A DNA stretch of 64,000 nucleotides from Sphingomonas kyeonggiensis (lineage in GTDB: Bacteria > Pseudomonadota > Alphaproteobacteria > Sphingomonadales > Sphingomonadaceae): assembly GCF_014204495.1 (NCBI RefSeq), contig NZ_JACHLN010000002.1, positions 868,001 through 932,000 on the forward strand, in the 5' to 3' direction. Under the pieces are notes generated by a model that worked only from the letters and a program-made list of their open reading frames with translations, was not told where the DNA came from and ran no database searches. This document shows, in pieces, positions 53,911 to 62,296 of this stretch. The stretch's first letter is position 1, and every line of letters begins with the position of its first letter. The position numbers and the translations under genes were made by a program.

Positions 53911-55137
53911 ATGACCGAATTCAAGTCCGATCTGCTCCGCCTGCTCTCCGAACGTGGCTATATCCACCAGGTCACCGACCCGGAGGCGCTCGACGCCCTT
54001 GCGACCAGGCAGATCGTTCCCGGCTATATCGGCTTCGACCCGACCGCGCCGTCGCTGCATGTCGGCAGCCTCGTCCAGATCATGCTGCTGCGCCGCCTCC
54101 AGCAGGCCGGGCACAAGCCGATCGTCCTGATGGGCGGCGGTACCGGCAAGATCGGTGACCCCTCGTTCAAGGACGAGGCCCGCAAGCTGATGACCGACGA
54201 GGTGATCCAGCAGAACGTCGCCTCGATCAAGACCGTGTTCGAGAAGTTCCTCACCTTCGGCGACGGCCCCACCGATGCGGTGATGGTCGACAATGCCGAG
54301 TGGCTCGACAAGCTCGAATACATCCCGTTCCTGCGCGACATCGGCCGGCATTTCTCGGTCAACCGCATGCTCAGCTTCGACTCGGTCAAGCTGCGCCTCG
54401 ACCGCGAGCAGTCGCTGTCGTTCCTCGAGTTCAACTACATGATCCTCCAGGGCTATGACTTCCTGGAGCTGTCACGCCGCGCCGCGTGCCGCCTGCAGAT
54501 GGGCGGGTCGGACCAGTGGGGCAACATCGTCAACGGCATCGAGCTTGCCCGCCGCGTCGACGGCACCGAGGTCTACGGTGTCACCACCCCGCTGATCACC
54601 ACGGCGGACGGCGGCAAGATGGGCAAGACCATGTCGGGCGCCGTCTGGCTCAACGACGACCAGCTCTCGGCCTTCGATTACTGGCAGTTCTGGCGCAACA
54701 CCGACGACCGCGATGTCGGCCGCTTCCTGCGCCTGTTCACCGACCTGCCGCTCGAAGAGATCGCCCGCCTCGAGGCACTCGAGGGCGCCGGGATCAACGA
54801 GGCCAAGAAGGTCCTCGCCAACGAAGCCACAGCGATGTGCCGCGGCCGCGCAGCCGCAAACGAAGCCGCCGAGACCGCCCGCAAGGTGTTCGAGGAAGGC
54901 TCGGCCGGCGGTTCGCTCCCGACCTTCGCGGTCGAGGGCGCCGGCATCAACGTGGTCGACGCCCTGATCGCGCTCGAGCTCTGCGCCTCCAAGGGCGAGG
55001 CCCGCCGCAAGATCGCCGAGGGCGCGATCCGCGTCGACGATCAGGTCGTAAGCGACCCGACCCATGACATTGCGGTGACGAACCAGGTCAAGCTCAGCTT
55101 CGGCAAGAAGAAGCACGGCCTGCTCGTACCTGCGTAA
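53911..55137 (+). CDS. tyrS: Tyrosine--tRNA ligase
   Basis: The 408-residue class I synthetase has the HVGS form of HIGH ([10 protein letters not shown]), [31 protein letters not shown], and the KMSKS loop as [12 protein letters not shown]-terminal S4-like domain ([20 protein letters not shown]) follows. ATG 53911. Confidence 0.97.
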   Translation: MTEFKSDLLRLLSERGYIHQVTDPEALDALATRQIVPGYIGFDPTAPSLHVGSLVQIMLLRRLQQAGHKPIVLMGGGTGKIGDPSFKDEARKLMTDEVIQQNVASIKTVFEKFLTFGDGPTDAVMVDNAEWLDKLEYIPFLRDIGRHFSVNRMLSFDSVKLRLDREQSLSFLEFNYMILQGYDFLELSRRAACRLQMGGSDQWGNIVNGIELARRVDGTEVYGVTTPLITTADGGKMGKTMSGAVWLNDDQLSAFDYWQFWRNTDDRDVGRFLRLFTDLPLEEIARLEALEGAGINEAKKVLANEATAMCRGRAAANEAAETARKVFEEGSAGGSLPTFAVEGAGINVVDALIALELCASKGEARRKIAEGAIRVDDQVVSDPTHDIAVTNQVKLSFGKKKHGLLVPA

Positions 55138-55244
55138 CCTTCCGGATGCTCCGATAAGTCGGTGTTAAGCAGCTTCGTTGCAATGAGATTCACGCGGTAA
55201 CGGTATCACCGCAACCGTACCTCAAGCGTTTTGTGAGGCGTTGC

Positions 55245-55565
55245 GTGAGTTTTGGATCGAACCTGGCTTATTCGGAGCCCCGGCGGGAAGGACGCGAAGA
55301 CGTCTACTACCGCGCGCGTGCATTCGGTCCCGACGCGAAGCAGCTGAACTTCATCATCGTCAACATCTCGCCGCACGGCCTGATGGCGCGCTGCGAAGAC
55401 GAGTTCCAGACCGGCGACCGCATCCGCGTGGTCCTGCCGCATGCAGGCACGGTGGTGGCGGAAGTCCGCTGGGCGCTGGGCGGCCGCATCGGCTGCCAGT
55501 TCGAGCGCGCGATCGACCTCGCCAGCTATTACGAGCTGATCTCGGTGATGGTGAAGGCGAAGTAG
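55245..55565 (+). CDS. Small PilZ-domain protein
   Basis: The 106-residue single PilZ domain (c-di-GMP effector) has a basic EPRREGRE segment as the arginine motif and NISPHGLMAR as the (D/N)xSxxG motif, then VVAEVRWALGGRIGCQFE. The GTG at 55245 has GAGG six bases upstream; a GTG at 55233 is also in frame. It is followed at 10 bp by a family C repeat. No neighbouring target is evident. Confidence 0.8.
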   Translation: MSFGSNLAYSEPRREGREDVYYRARAFGPDAKQLNFIIVNISPHGLMARCEDEFQTGDRIRVVLPHAGTVVAEVRWALGGRIGCQFERAIDLASYYELISVMVKAK

Positions 55566-55574
55566 AAGAATAGT

Positions 55575-55606
55575 CGTCATCCCGGCGAAAGCCGGGATCT
55601 CATGCG
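55575..55606. repeat. Palindromic repeat, family C (single hairpin)
   Basis: GTCATCCCGGCGAAAGCCGGGATCTCATGCG: the hairpin ATCCCGGC-gaaa-GCCGGGAT. Two larger relatives in head-to-head form lie at 57780-57876 and 58652-58733. It separates the convergent PilZ and recG genes. Confidence 0.75.
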
Positions 55607-55614
55607 ATTGGCGC

Positions 55615-57672
55615 CTACCCCGCCCGCAACAGGCTCACCGCAGCATCCCGCTCGAACAGGTACAGCGCCACCCGCGCCGCCTGCCCGCGCGCAGATTGCA
55701 GCGACCGGTCCTGATCCTCCAGCAGCCGCGCATCGCCATTGGCCGCCGCGATCAAGGTCGCCAGGCTCTCCGGCGTCGCCAGCCGGAAAGTCTGCTCGCC
55801 CGATTGGCGCGTGCCCAGGATCTCGCCCGCGCCGCGCAGCTCCAGGTCACGCTCGGCGATCAGGAAGCCGTCGGTCGTGTCGCGCATCAGCGCCAACCGC
55901 GCGCGGGACGTCTCGCTAAGCTTGTCGCCGCGCAGCAGGATGCAGTGCGACTGCCCCCCGCCCCGCCCAACGCGCCCGCGCAGCTGGTGGAGCTGGGCAA
56001 GGCCGAACCGGTCCGCCGCCTCGATCACGATCAGCGTCGCATTGGGCACGTCCACGCCCACTTCGATCACCGTGGTCGCCACCAGCACGCCCAGCTCGCC
56101 GCTGGCAAAGCGCGCCATCACCGCGTCCTTCTCCGGCCCCTTCATCCGGCCATGGACCAGCCCCACCTTGGCGCCGAACTTCGCGGTCAGCGTCGCCGCA
56201 CGATGCTCGGCCGCGGCGAGATCGGTCTTCTCGCTCTCCTCGACCAGCGGGCACACCCAATAGGCCTGTTTCCCCGCCTCCAGGTGGCGACCGAGCCCGG
56301 CCACGACCGCGTCCAATTTGTCCTCGGCGATCACCGTGGTCTGGATCGGCTGGCGGCCCGGCGGCATCTCGTCGAGCCGGCTCACATCCATCTCGCCATG
56401 CGAAGCGAGCTGCAGGGTACGCGGGATCGGCGTCGCGGTCATCACCAGCAGATGCGGCGGCACCTGCGCCTTGGCCTGGAGCATCAGCCGCTCGGCCACG
56501 CCGAAGCGATGCTGCTCATCGACGACCACCAGCCCCAGGTCGCGATAGGTCACGCCTTGCTGGAAGATCGCATGGGTGCCGACCAGGATGTCGATCTCGC
56601 CGGCGGCGAGCCCCATCAGCGTCGCCTCGCGCGCCTTGCCCTTGTCGCGTCCGGTCAGGATCGCGATCCGCACATCGAGCCCGGCAAGCATCCGCGACAG
56701 ATTCTCGTAATGCTGCCGCGCCAGGATCTCGGTCGGCGCCAGCATCGCGCCCTGCGCCCCCGCCTCGGCGGCGATCAGCAGCGCCATCGTCGCGACCAGC
56801 GTCTTGCCCGCGCCGACATCGCCCTGGAGCAGGCGAAGCATCGGCTGGCTCTGCGCCATGTCGCCCTCGATCTCGCGGATCGTCCGCGATTGGGCGCCGG
56901 TCGGCGTGTACGGCAGCTGGAGCCTGTCGCGCAGCCGCCCGTCCCCCTGCAGCGAGCGCCCGCGCTTGGCTCGTGCCTCGCCGCGCACCAGCATCAATGC
57001 GAGCTGGTTGGCGAACACCTCGTCATAGGCGAGCCGCTCGCGCGCCTTGGCGTCGGCCGGATCGGCATGGATGCGGGTCAGCGCTTCCTTCCAGCCCGGC
57101 CATTGGTGCCGCTCCTTCAGGCTCGGCTCGATCCATTCGGTCAGGTCGGGCGCGCGCTCGATCGCCTGGGCGGCCATCGCCGCGATACGCTTCGAGGTGA
57201 TGCCTTCCGAACAGGGATAGACCGCCTCGCGCCCGCCGCCCTCGGCCTCTTCGGGCACGACGACCTCGGGGTGCACGATCTGCAATTCCTGGCCATATTG
57301 GTCGAGCCGGCCGGACACCCAGCGCTTCTCGTTGAGCGGCAGCAGCTTCTTCGCCCAGCCCGAATTGCCGCCGAAAAAGACCAGGCTGACGAAATTGCCA
57401 TGCGTGTCGACCGCCTGCACCCGGGCGGGCGAGCGCGGGCTGCTGCCGAAGCGATAATTGGCTGCGGTCAGCTCGATCGCGATGATCCGGCCGACATCGG
57501 ACGCCATCAGCTCGTCGCGCGGGATGCGGTCGATGAAACCTGTCGGCAGATGGAAGGCGACATCGACCACCCGCGCCAGCCCAAGCCGCTCCAGCGGCTT
57601 GGCGAGCGCGGCGCCAATGCCCTTCAGCGCCGTGACTTCGGCGAAAAGCGGATTGAGAATGTCGGGCCGCAT
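55615..57672 (-). CDS. recG: ATP-dependent DNA helicase RecG
   Basis: RecG remodels stalled replication forks and branched DNA. The 685-residue protein has an N-terminal wedge/OB region (LTAANYRFGSSPRSPARVQA), Walker A LLQGDVGAGKTLVA, ILARQHYENLSRML, DEQH box LVVVDEQHRFGVAERL, motif TATPIPRTLQ, ATTVIEVGVDVPNATLI, and the TRG/RLAQLHQLRGRVGRGG region. Start ATG 57672. It is divergent from sdhE and mfd across a repeat-bearing intergenic block. Confidence 0.97.
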   Translation of the reverse strand: MRPDILNPLFAEVTALKGIGAALAKPLERLGLARVVDVAFHLPTGFIDRIPRDELMASDVGRIIAIELTAANYRFGSSPRSPARVQAVDTHGNFVSLVFFGGNSGWAKKLLPLNEKRWVSGRLDQYGQELQIVHPEVVVPEEAEGGGREAVYPCSEGITSKRIAAMAAQAIERAPDLTEWIEPSLKERHQWPGWKEALTRIHADPADAKARERLAYDEVFANQLALMLVRGEARAKRGRSLQGDGRLRDRLQLPYTPTGAQSRTIREIEGDMAQSQPMLRLLQGDVGAGKTLVATMALLIAAEAGAQGAMLAPTEILARQHYENLSRMLAGLDVRIAILTGRDKGKAREATLMGLAAGEIDILVGTHAIFQQGVTYRDLGLVVVDEQHRFGVAERLMLQAKAQVPPHLLVMTATPIPRTLQLASHGEMDVSRLDEMPPGRQPIQTTVIAEDKLDAVVAGLGRHLEAGKQAYWVCPLVEESEKTDLAAAEHRAATLTAKFGAKVGLVHGRMKGPEKDAVMARFASGELGVLVATTVIEVGVDVPNATLIVIEAADRFGLAQLHQLRGRVGRGGGQSHCILLRGDKLSETSRARLALMRDTTDGFLIAERDLELRGAGEILGTRQSGEQTFRLATPESLATLIAAANGDARLLEDQDRSLQSARGQAARVALYLFERDAAVSLLRAG

Positions 57673-57779
57673 TGGCCCCGACCTAATCGCTGCAACGGCG
57701 CGCCGCTAGGGGGCGATATGAGCCAGCCGGACATTCGGGATGCAAAGCCCGAACCTGGGTCGGGAACGCATGTTCTTAT

Positions 57780-57876
57780 CGTCATCCCCGCGAAGGCGGG
57801 GATCCATTCTGGCTGCCCGAAGTCAGTCCCATTGCCCGCAGCGGCAATGGATCCCCGCCTTCGCGGGGATGACGGG
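57780..57876. repeat. Palindromic repeat, family C (paired)
   Basis: GTCATCCCCGCGAAGGCGGGG and its reverse complement CCCCGCCTTCGCGGGGATGA flank an inner CATT ... AATG segment. The 300-bp stretch 57673-57972 holds this element and no gene. Related to the unit at 58652-58733. Confidence 0.8.
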
Positions 57877-57972
57877 AGTAATTCCGAAGACTCGTGCAGG
57901 CTCTATGGCCAGCCTTAAATCCAGAGCTGATCCCCGGCCTTCGCGGGCAACCGAAATGGAAAATCTAGCGCC

Positions 57973-58191
57973 TCAGGCCGCGTTGCGCGCCGGCGCGATC
58001 GCCTGGCCGGCCGCCTCGATCGCGGCATGGACTTCGTTGACGGTCGAGCCGACCACCACTTCATGCGCGCCGTCGAACGAGAGCACGCCCACATCGTCGC
58101 CCGCCATGTTGATCGTCGCCACGGTACGAACCTCGGCGATGTTCACGAGGATCGGATCGCCATTGATCGACTTCAGCATCACGAAACGCAT
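57973..58191 (-). CDS. Small FlbD-like protein of unknown function
   Basis: The 72-residue protein MRFVMLKSINGDPILVNIAE ... VVGSTVNEVHAAIEAAG has the shape of FlbD-type proteins: a short beta-rich unit with N-terminal Gly-Asp-Pro turn, then V-G-x-x-V-x-E-V helix. FlbD proteins are linked to flagella in some bacteria, but no flagellar gene is near. ATG start at 58191; GTTCC precedes it, no clear ribosome-binding site. Confidence 0.6.
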   Translation of the reverse strand: MRFVMLKSINGDPILVNIAEVRTVATINMAGDDVGVLSFDGAHEVVVGSTVNEVHAAIEAAGQAIAPARNAA

Positions 58192-58383
58192 TTGGAACTA
58201 CCCCTACCCAATGTATCCCCCATCATAGGAAGATCGCCGGCCAATCGGGCTGCAATCGCCCGATAATGGCGCGATTAAGTTGTGGACTGGCGTTTCGCCC
58301 CCCACCGACCTATCTGCACATCCCTGTTCCCCTCGCCGACTGCGCCGTTTCGCGCTGCCGGCCATTTGCCGTTGAGGACCCGC

Positions 58384-58650
58384 ATGGACCGCGAAATCCG
58401 TCTCAAGCGCCTGCACTTCCGCGCATGGCACCGCGGCGTGAAGGAAGCCGACCTGCTGATCGGCGGCTTTTTCGACAAGCATGGCGCCAGCTGGAGCGAT
58501 GCCGAGATGGACCTGTTCGAGGAACTGCTCGAGGAGCAGGACGTCGACATCATGGCCTGGGCAATGGGTGTTGAGCCCGCGCCCGAACGCTTTGCCGGCA
58601 CGTTGATGACCGCGCTCAAGGAACTGAACTACGTGCCGATCAGCGAGTAG
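58384..58650 (+). CDS. sdhE: Succinate dehydrogenase assembly factor 2 (SdhE)
   Basis: The 88-residue protein MDREIRLKRLHFRAWHRGVK matches SdhE/CptB, which attaches FAD covalently to succinate dehydrogenase. The RGxxE motif is intact (R17-G18-x-x-E21), followed by ADLLIGGFFD and a helix LFEELLEEQDVDIMAWAMG. ATG 58384 is preceded by TTGAGGACCCGC (GAGG). mfd follows after a repeat. Confidence 0.92.
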   Translation: MDREIRLKRLHFRAWHRGVKEADLLIGGFFDKHGASWSDAEMDLFEELLEEQDVDIMAWAMGVEPAPERFAGTLMTALKELNYVPISE

Positions 58651-58651
58651 C

Positions 58652-58733
58652 CGTCATCCCGGCGGAAGCCGGGATCTCGTGCGGCTCCTTCCCCGTGCCT
58701 TCGCCTGAGATCCCGGCTTCCGCCGGGATGACG
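58652..58733. repeat. Palindromic repeat, family C (paired)
   Basis: CGTCATCCCGGCGGAAGCCG and CGGCTTCCGCCGGGATGACG face each other, with inner GGGATCTC / GAGATCCC arms. It lies between sdhE and mfd. Confidence 0.85.
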
Positions 58734-58747
58734 AACCAAGAGCCAAG

Positions 58748-61700
58748 ATGCCCGACCTCAAGACCATCCTCTCCGCGCAAAAGCCCCTCACCCTCTCGGG
58801 CGCCCCCGCCGGCTTCCTTCCCTGGATGCTGGCCGATCTGGCGCGCACCGGGCGGATGGCCGTGTTCGTTGCGCCCGACGAATCCGCGATGCGCGCCGTG
58901 GCCGGCACCGCGCCCTATTTCGCGCCCGAGCTTGAGGTCCTGAGCTTCCCCGCCTGGGATTGTCTTCCCTATGACCGCGCCAGCCCCACGCTGCGCGTCA
59001 TGGCCGAGCGGCTCGCCACGCTCCACGCGCTCCAGGGCAAGAGCGACAAGCCGCGCCTGCTCGTCACCACCGTCAACGCCGTCACCCAGCGCACGCTCAC
59101 GCCCTTCCGCATCCGCCAGCTCGTCGCCCGCCTCGCCCCAGGCGAGCGCATCGGCTTGGACAAGCTCGCGGTGCTGCTCCAGGCGAACGGCTATGTCCGC
59201 GTCGACACGGTGAACGATAGCGGCGAGTTCGCGGTGCGCGGCGGCCTCGTCGATCTGTTCCCCTCGGGCGCCGAACAGGCCCTGCGCCTCGATTTCTTCG
59301 GTGACGAGATCGAATCCGTCCGCACCTTCGATCCGTCGGACCAGCGCACCACCGGCCGAGTCGATGGCTTCACCCTGCTCCCAGCTTCCGAAGCCCTGCT
59401 CGACGAGGAATCGGTCAAGCGCTTCCGCACCCGCTATCGCGAGAAGTTCGGCGCCACCGCGACCGGCGATCCGCTCTACCAGGCGATCAGCGACGGCCGC
59501 CGCCTCGCCGGCATGGAACATTGGCTGCCGCTGTTCGAGGAGCGGCTGGAGACGCTGTTCGAGCATCTCCCCGATGATGCGATCCTGATCCGCGACGCGG
59601 GCGATGCCGGCGCCGCCGAGGCGCGCTTCGAAGCGATCGCCGATTACCAGTCGAACCGCGTCCGCGCCCAGTCGGCCGATCCGGGCAGCTATCGCCCGCT
59701 TGCCGCCGATGCGCTCTACCTGGTCGCCAGCGAGTGGGAAAAGCGGCTGGCAGACTGGCCGGCACATGTTGCGACGCCGTTCCACGAGCCCGAAAGCGCG
59801 ACCGTCCTCGATTTCAACGTCGACGGCCCGCGCGACTTCGCGCCCGAGCGCGCCGCCGGCACCAATGTCTATGAGGCGGTGGTCGAGCACATCGCCAAGC
59901 TGCGCAAATCGGGCAGAAAGCCGATCCTCGCCAGCTATTCGGGCGGTGCCCGCGAGCGCCTGACCGGGCTGCTCGCCGATCACGGGCTCAAGACCGCGCG
60001 CAAGGCGGACAGCTGGCACGAGGCGATGGGCATCGCCGACAGCGCCGTCGCGATGATCGTGCTGCCGCTCGATCACGGCTTCGCCGCGCCCGACGTGTCG
60101 GTGCTGACCGAGCAGGACATGCTCGGCGACCGCCTCGTCCGCCGCGCGAAGCGCCGCAAGTCGACCGACGCGTTCCTCAACGAGCTGGCGACGCTCTCGC
60201 CTGGCGATCTCGTCGTGCACGTCGATCACGGCATCGGCCGCTATGAGGGGCTGACCCAGATCCCGGTGCAGAAGGCACCGCACGATTGCGTCGCGCTCAC
60301 CTATGCCGGCGGCGACAAGCTCTATGTGCCGGTCGAGAATCTCGAGGTCCTGAGCCGCTACGGCGCGGGCGAAGAGGGCGCTACGCTCGACAAGCTCGGC
60401 GGCGAGGCGTGGCAGCGGCGCAAGAGCCGGATGAAGGAGCGGATCCGCGAGATCGCGGGCGAGCTCATCGCCACCGCGGCCAAGCGCGCCACCCGCCCCG
60501 CCGAAGTCGCCGAGCCCGATGCCGGCGGCTACCCCGCATTCGTCGATCGCTTCCCGTACGAGGAGACCGACGACCAGGACCGCGCGATCGGTGACGTGCT
60601 CGAGGATCTCGCGGCCGGCCGCCCGATGGACCGCCTGATCGTCGGCGATGTCGGCTTCGGCAAGACCGAAGTCGCGCTGCGTGCCGCCTTTGTCGCGGCG
60701 ATGGCCGGGATGCAGGTCGCGGTGGTCTGCCCGACCACGTTGCTCGCCCGCCAGCACTTCAACAACTTCACCCAGCGCTTCGAGGGCTTCCCGATCAAGG
60801 TCGGCCGCCTCTCGCGCCTGGTCGGCACCACCGAGACCAAGGCGACCAAGGACGGCGCGGCGGACGGCACGATCGACATCGTCGTCGGCACCCATGCGGT
60901 GCTCGCCAAGAATGTCGAGTTCAAGCGCCTCGGCCTGGTCATCGTCGATGAGGAGCAGCGCTTCGGCGTCACCCACAAGGAGCGCCTCAAGGCGATGAAG
61001 GCGGACGTCCATGTCCTCACCCTCACCGCCACCCCGATCCCCCGCACGCTGCAGATGGCGATGTCCGGCCTGCGCGAGCTTTCGGTGATCCAGACCCCGC
61101 CGGTCGATCGCCTCGCGGTGCGAACCTATGTCATGCCCTGGGACCCCGTCGTCCTGCGCGAAGCCTTGCTCCGTGAACATTATCGCGGCGGCCAGGCCTA
61201 TTTCGTCACCCCGCGCATCTCGGACCTGCCCGAGATCGAGGAGTTCCTCCGCAACGACGTCCCCGAGATCTCCTACGTCGTCGCGCACGGCCAGATGACG
61301 CCGACCGAGGTCGAGGAGCGCATGTCCGCCTTCTACGACCGCAAGTACGACCTGCTCGTCTCCACGACGATCATCGAGTCCGGCATCGACATCCCCTCGG
61401 CCAACACGTTGATCATCAACCGCGCCGACAAGTTCGGCCTCGCCCAGCTCTACCAGCTGCGCGGCCGCGTCGGGCGCTCCAAGACGCGTGCCTATGCGTA
61501 CATGACCACCCCCGCCCAGCGGCTGATGACCGAGGCGGCGGAGAAGCGGCTCAAGGTGCTCTCCGACCTGGAGAGCCTGGGCGCCGGCTTCCAGCTCGCC
61601 AGCCACGATCTCGACATCCGCGGCGCCGGCAACCTGCTCGGCGACGAACAGTCCGGCCATATCAAGGAAGTCGGCTACGAGCTCTACCAGTCGATGCTCG

Positions 61701-62203
61701 AGGAGGCGATCATGGACGCCAAGGCCGGCGGCCTGCGCGACGAGCGCCCGCGCGACCTGTCGCCCCAGATCACCGTCGACGCGCCGATCATGATCCCCGA
61801 GGACTATGTCCCCGACCTCGACCTGCGCATGGGCCTCTACCGCCGCCTCAACGACGTCGAGGACCGCGGCGGCATCGAGGCCTTCGCCGCCGAGCTGATC
61901 GACCGTTTCGGCAAGCTGCCCGAGGCGACCGAGAATTTGATCACCCTGATCGAGACCAAGCTCAACGCCAAGAAGGCCTGCATCGCCAAGATCGATGTCG
62001 GTCCCAAGGGCGCGCTGGTCAGCTTCCACGACGACAAGTTCCCGAACGTCGAGGGCCTGCTCGCCTATGTCGACAAGCTGGAAGGCACCGCCAAGCTGCG
62101 CCCGGACATGAAGCTGGTCATCACCCGCGCCTGGGCCACGCCCCAGGCCCGACTCAACGGCGCGCTCCAGCTTTCGCGCGGGCTTGCCAAGGCTGCCGGC
62201 TAA
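58748..62203 (+). CDS. mfd: Transcription-repair coupling factor
   Basis: Mfd removes stalled RNA polymerase from lesions and recruits UvrA. The 1151-residue protein has all domains. The UvrB-like N-terminus has LSFPAWDCLPYDRASP. The RNA-polymerase-interaction (CarD-like) domain has LSPGDLVVHVDHGIGRYEGL. Walker A is VGDVGFGKTEVALRAAF and DEEQ is VIVDEEQRFGVTHKERL. The helicase motif is TATPIPRTLQMAMSGLRELS, then STTIIESGIDIPSANTLI and the RGRVGRSKTRAYAYM region. The C-terminal TRCF domain has MIPEDYVPDLDLRMGLYRRL. An SD-like sequence is weak (AAGAGCCAAG). Confidence 0.97.
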   Translation: MPDLKTILSAQKPLTLSGAPAGFLPWMLADLARTGRMAVFVAPDESAMRAVAGTAPYFAPELEVLSFPAWDCLPYDRASPTLRVMAERLATLHALQGKSDKPRLLVTTVNAVTQRTLTPFRIRQLVARLAPGERIGLDKLAVLLQANGYVRVDTVNDSGEFAVRGGLVDLFPSGAEQALRLDFFGDEIESVRTFDPSDQRTTGRVDGFTLLPASEALLDEESVKRFRTRYREKFGATATGDPLYQAISDGRRLAGMEHWLPLFEERLETLFEHLPDDAILIRDAGDAGAAEARFEAIADYQSNRVRAQSADPGSYRPLAADALYLVASEWEKRLADWPAHVATPFHEPESATVLDFNVDGPRDFAPERAAGTNVYEAVVEHIAKLRKSGRKPILASYSGGARERLTGLLADHGLKTARKADSWHEAMGIADSAVAMIVLPLDHGFAAPDVSVLTEQDMLGDRLVRRAKRRKSTDAFLNELATLSPGDLVVHVDHGIGRYEGLTQIPVQKAPHDCVALTYAGGDKLYVPVENLEVLSRYGAGEEGATLDKLGGEAWQRRKSRMKERIREIAGELIATAAKRATRPAEVAEPDAGGYPAFVDRFPYEETDDQDRAIGDVLEDLAAGRPMDRLIVGDVGFGKTEVALRAAFVAAMAGMQVAVVCPTTLLARQHFNNFTQRFEGFPIKVGRLSRLVGTTETKATKDGAADGTIDIVVGTHAVLAKNVEFKRLGLVIVDEEQRFGVTHKERLKAMKADVHVLTLTATPIPRTLQMAMSGLRELSVIQTPPVDRLAVRTYVMPWDPVVLREALLREHYRGGQAYFVTPRISDLPEIEEFLRNDVPEISYVVAHGQMTPTEVEERMSAFYDRKYDLLVSTTIIESGIDIPSANTLIINRADKFGLAQLYQLRGRVGRSKTRAYAYMTTPAQRLMTEAAEKRLKVLSDLESLGAGFQLASHDLDIRGAGNLLGDEQSGHIKEVGYELYQSMLEEAIMDAKAGGLRDERPRDLSPQITVDAPIMIPEDYVPDLDLRMGLYRRLNDVEDRGGIEAFAAELIDRFGKLPEATENLITLIETKLNAKKACIAKIDVGPKGALVSFHDDKFPNVEGLLAYVDKLEGTAKLRPDMKLVITRAWATPQARLNGALQLSRGLAKAAG

Positions 62204-62207
62204 ATTT

Positions 62208-62221
62208 TTGATCCGGATCAA
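62208..62221. promoter_or_regulatory. FNR/FixK-type site upstream of globin chemoreceptor
   Basis: TTGAT-CCGG-ATCAA is a perfect match to the FNR/FixK/Anr consensus TTGAT-N4-ATCAA, 75 bp upstream of the chemoreceptor start, just after the mfd stop. Regulation by oxygen through a Crp/FNR regulator is inferred. Confidence 0.7.
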
Positions 62222-62296
62222 TATCCTGCGCGCGGCGGCACCGCCCTTGGGTTCGCTCTCCTAGAATAGGGGGGCATCCCAAGGAGAATCCCCCAA

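Noticed and set aside
58640..62221. A 1193-residue open frame antisense to mfd
   Set aside because: It is an artefact of high GC and codon bias of mfd: low-complexity Asp/Arg/Gly/Leu-rich translation, no family motifs, while the plus strand encodes a complete Mfd.
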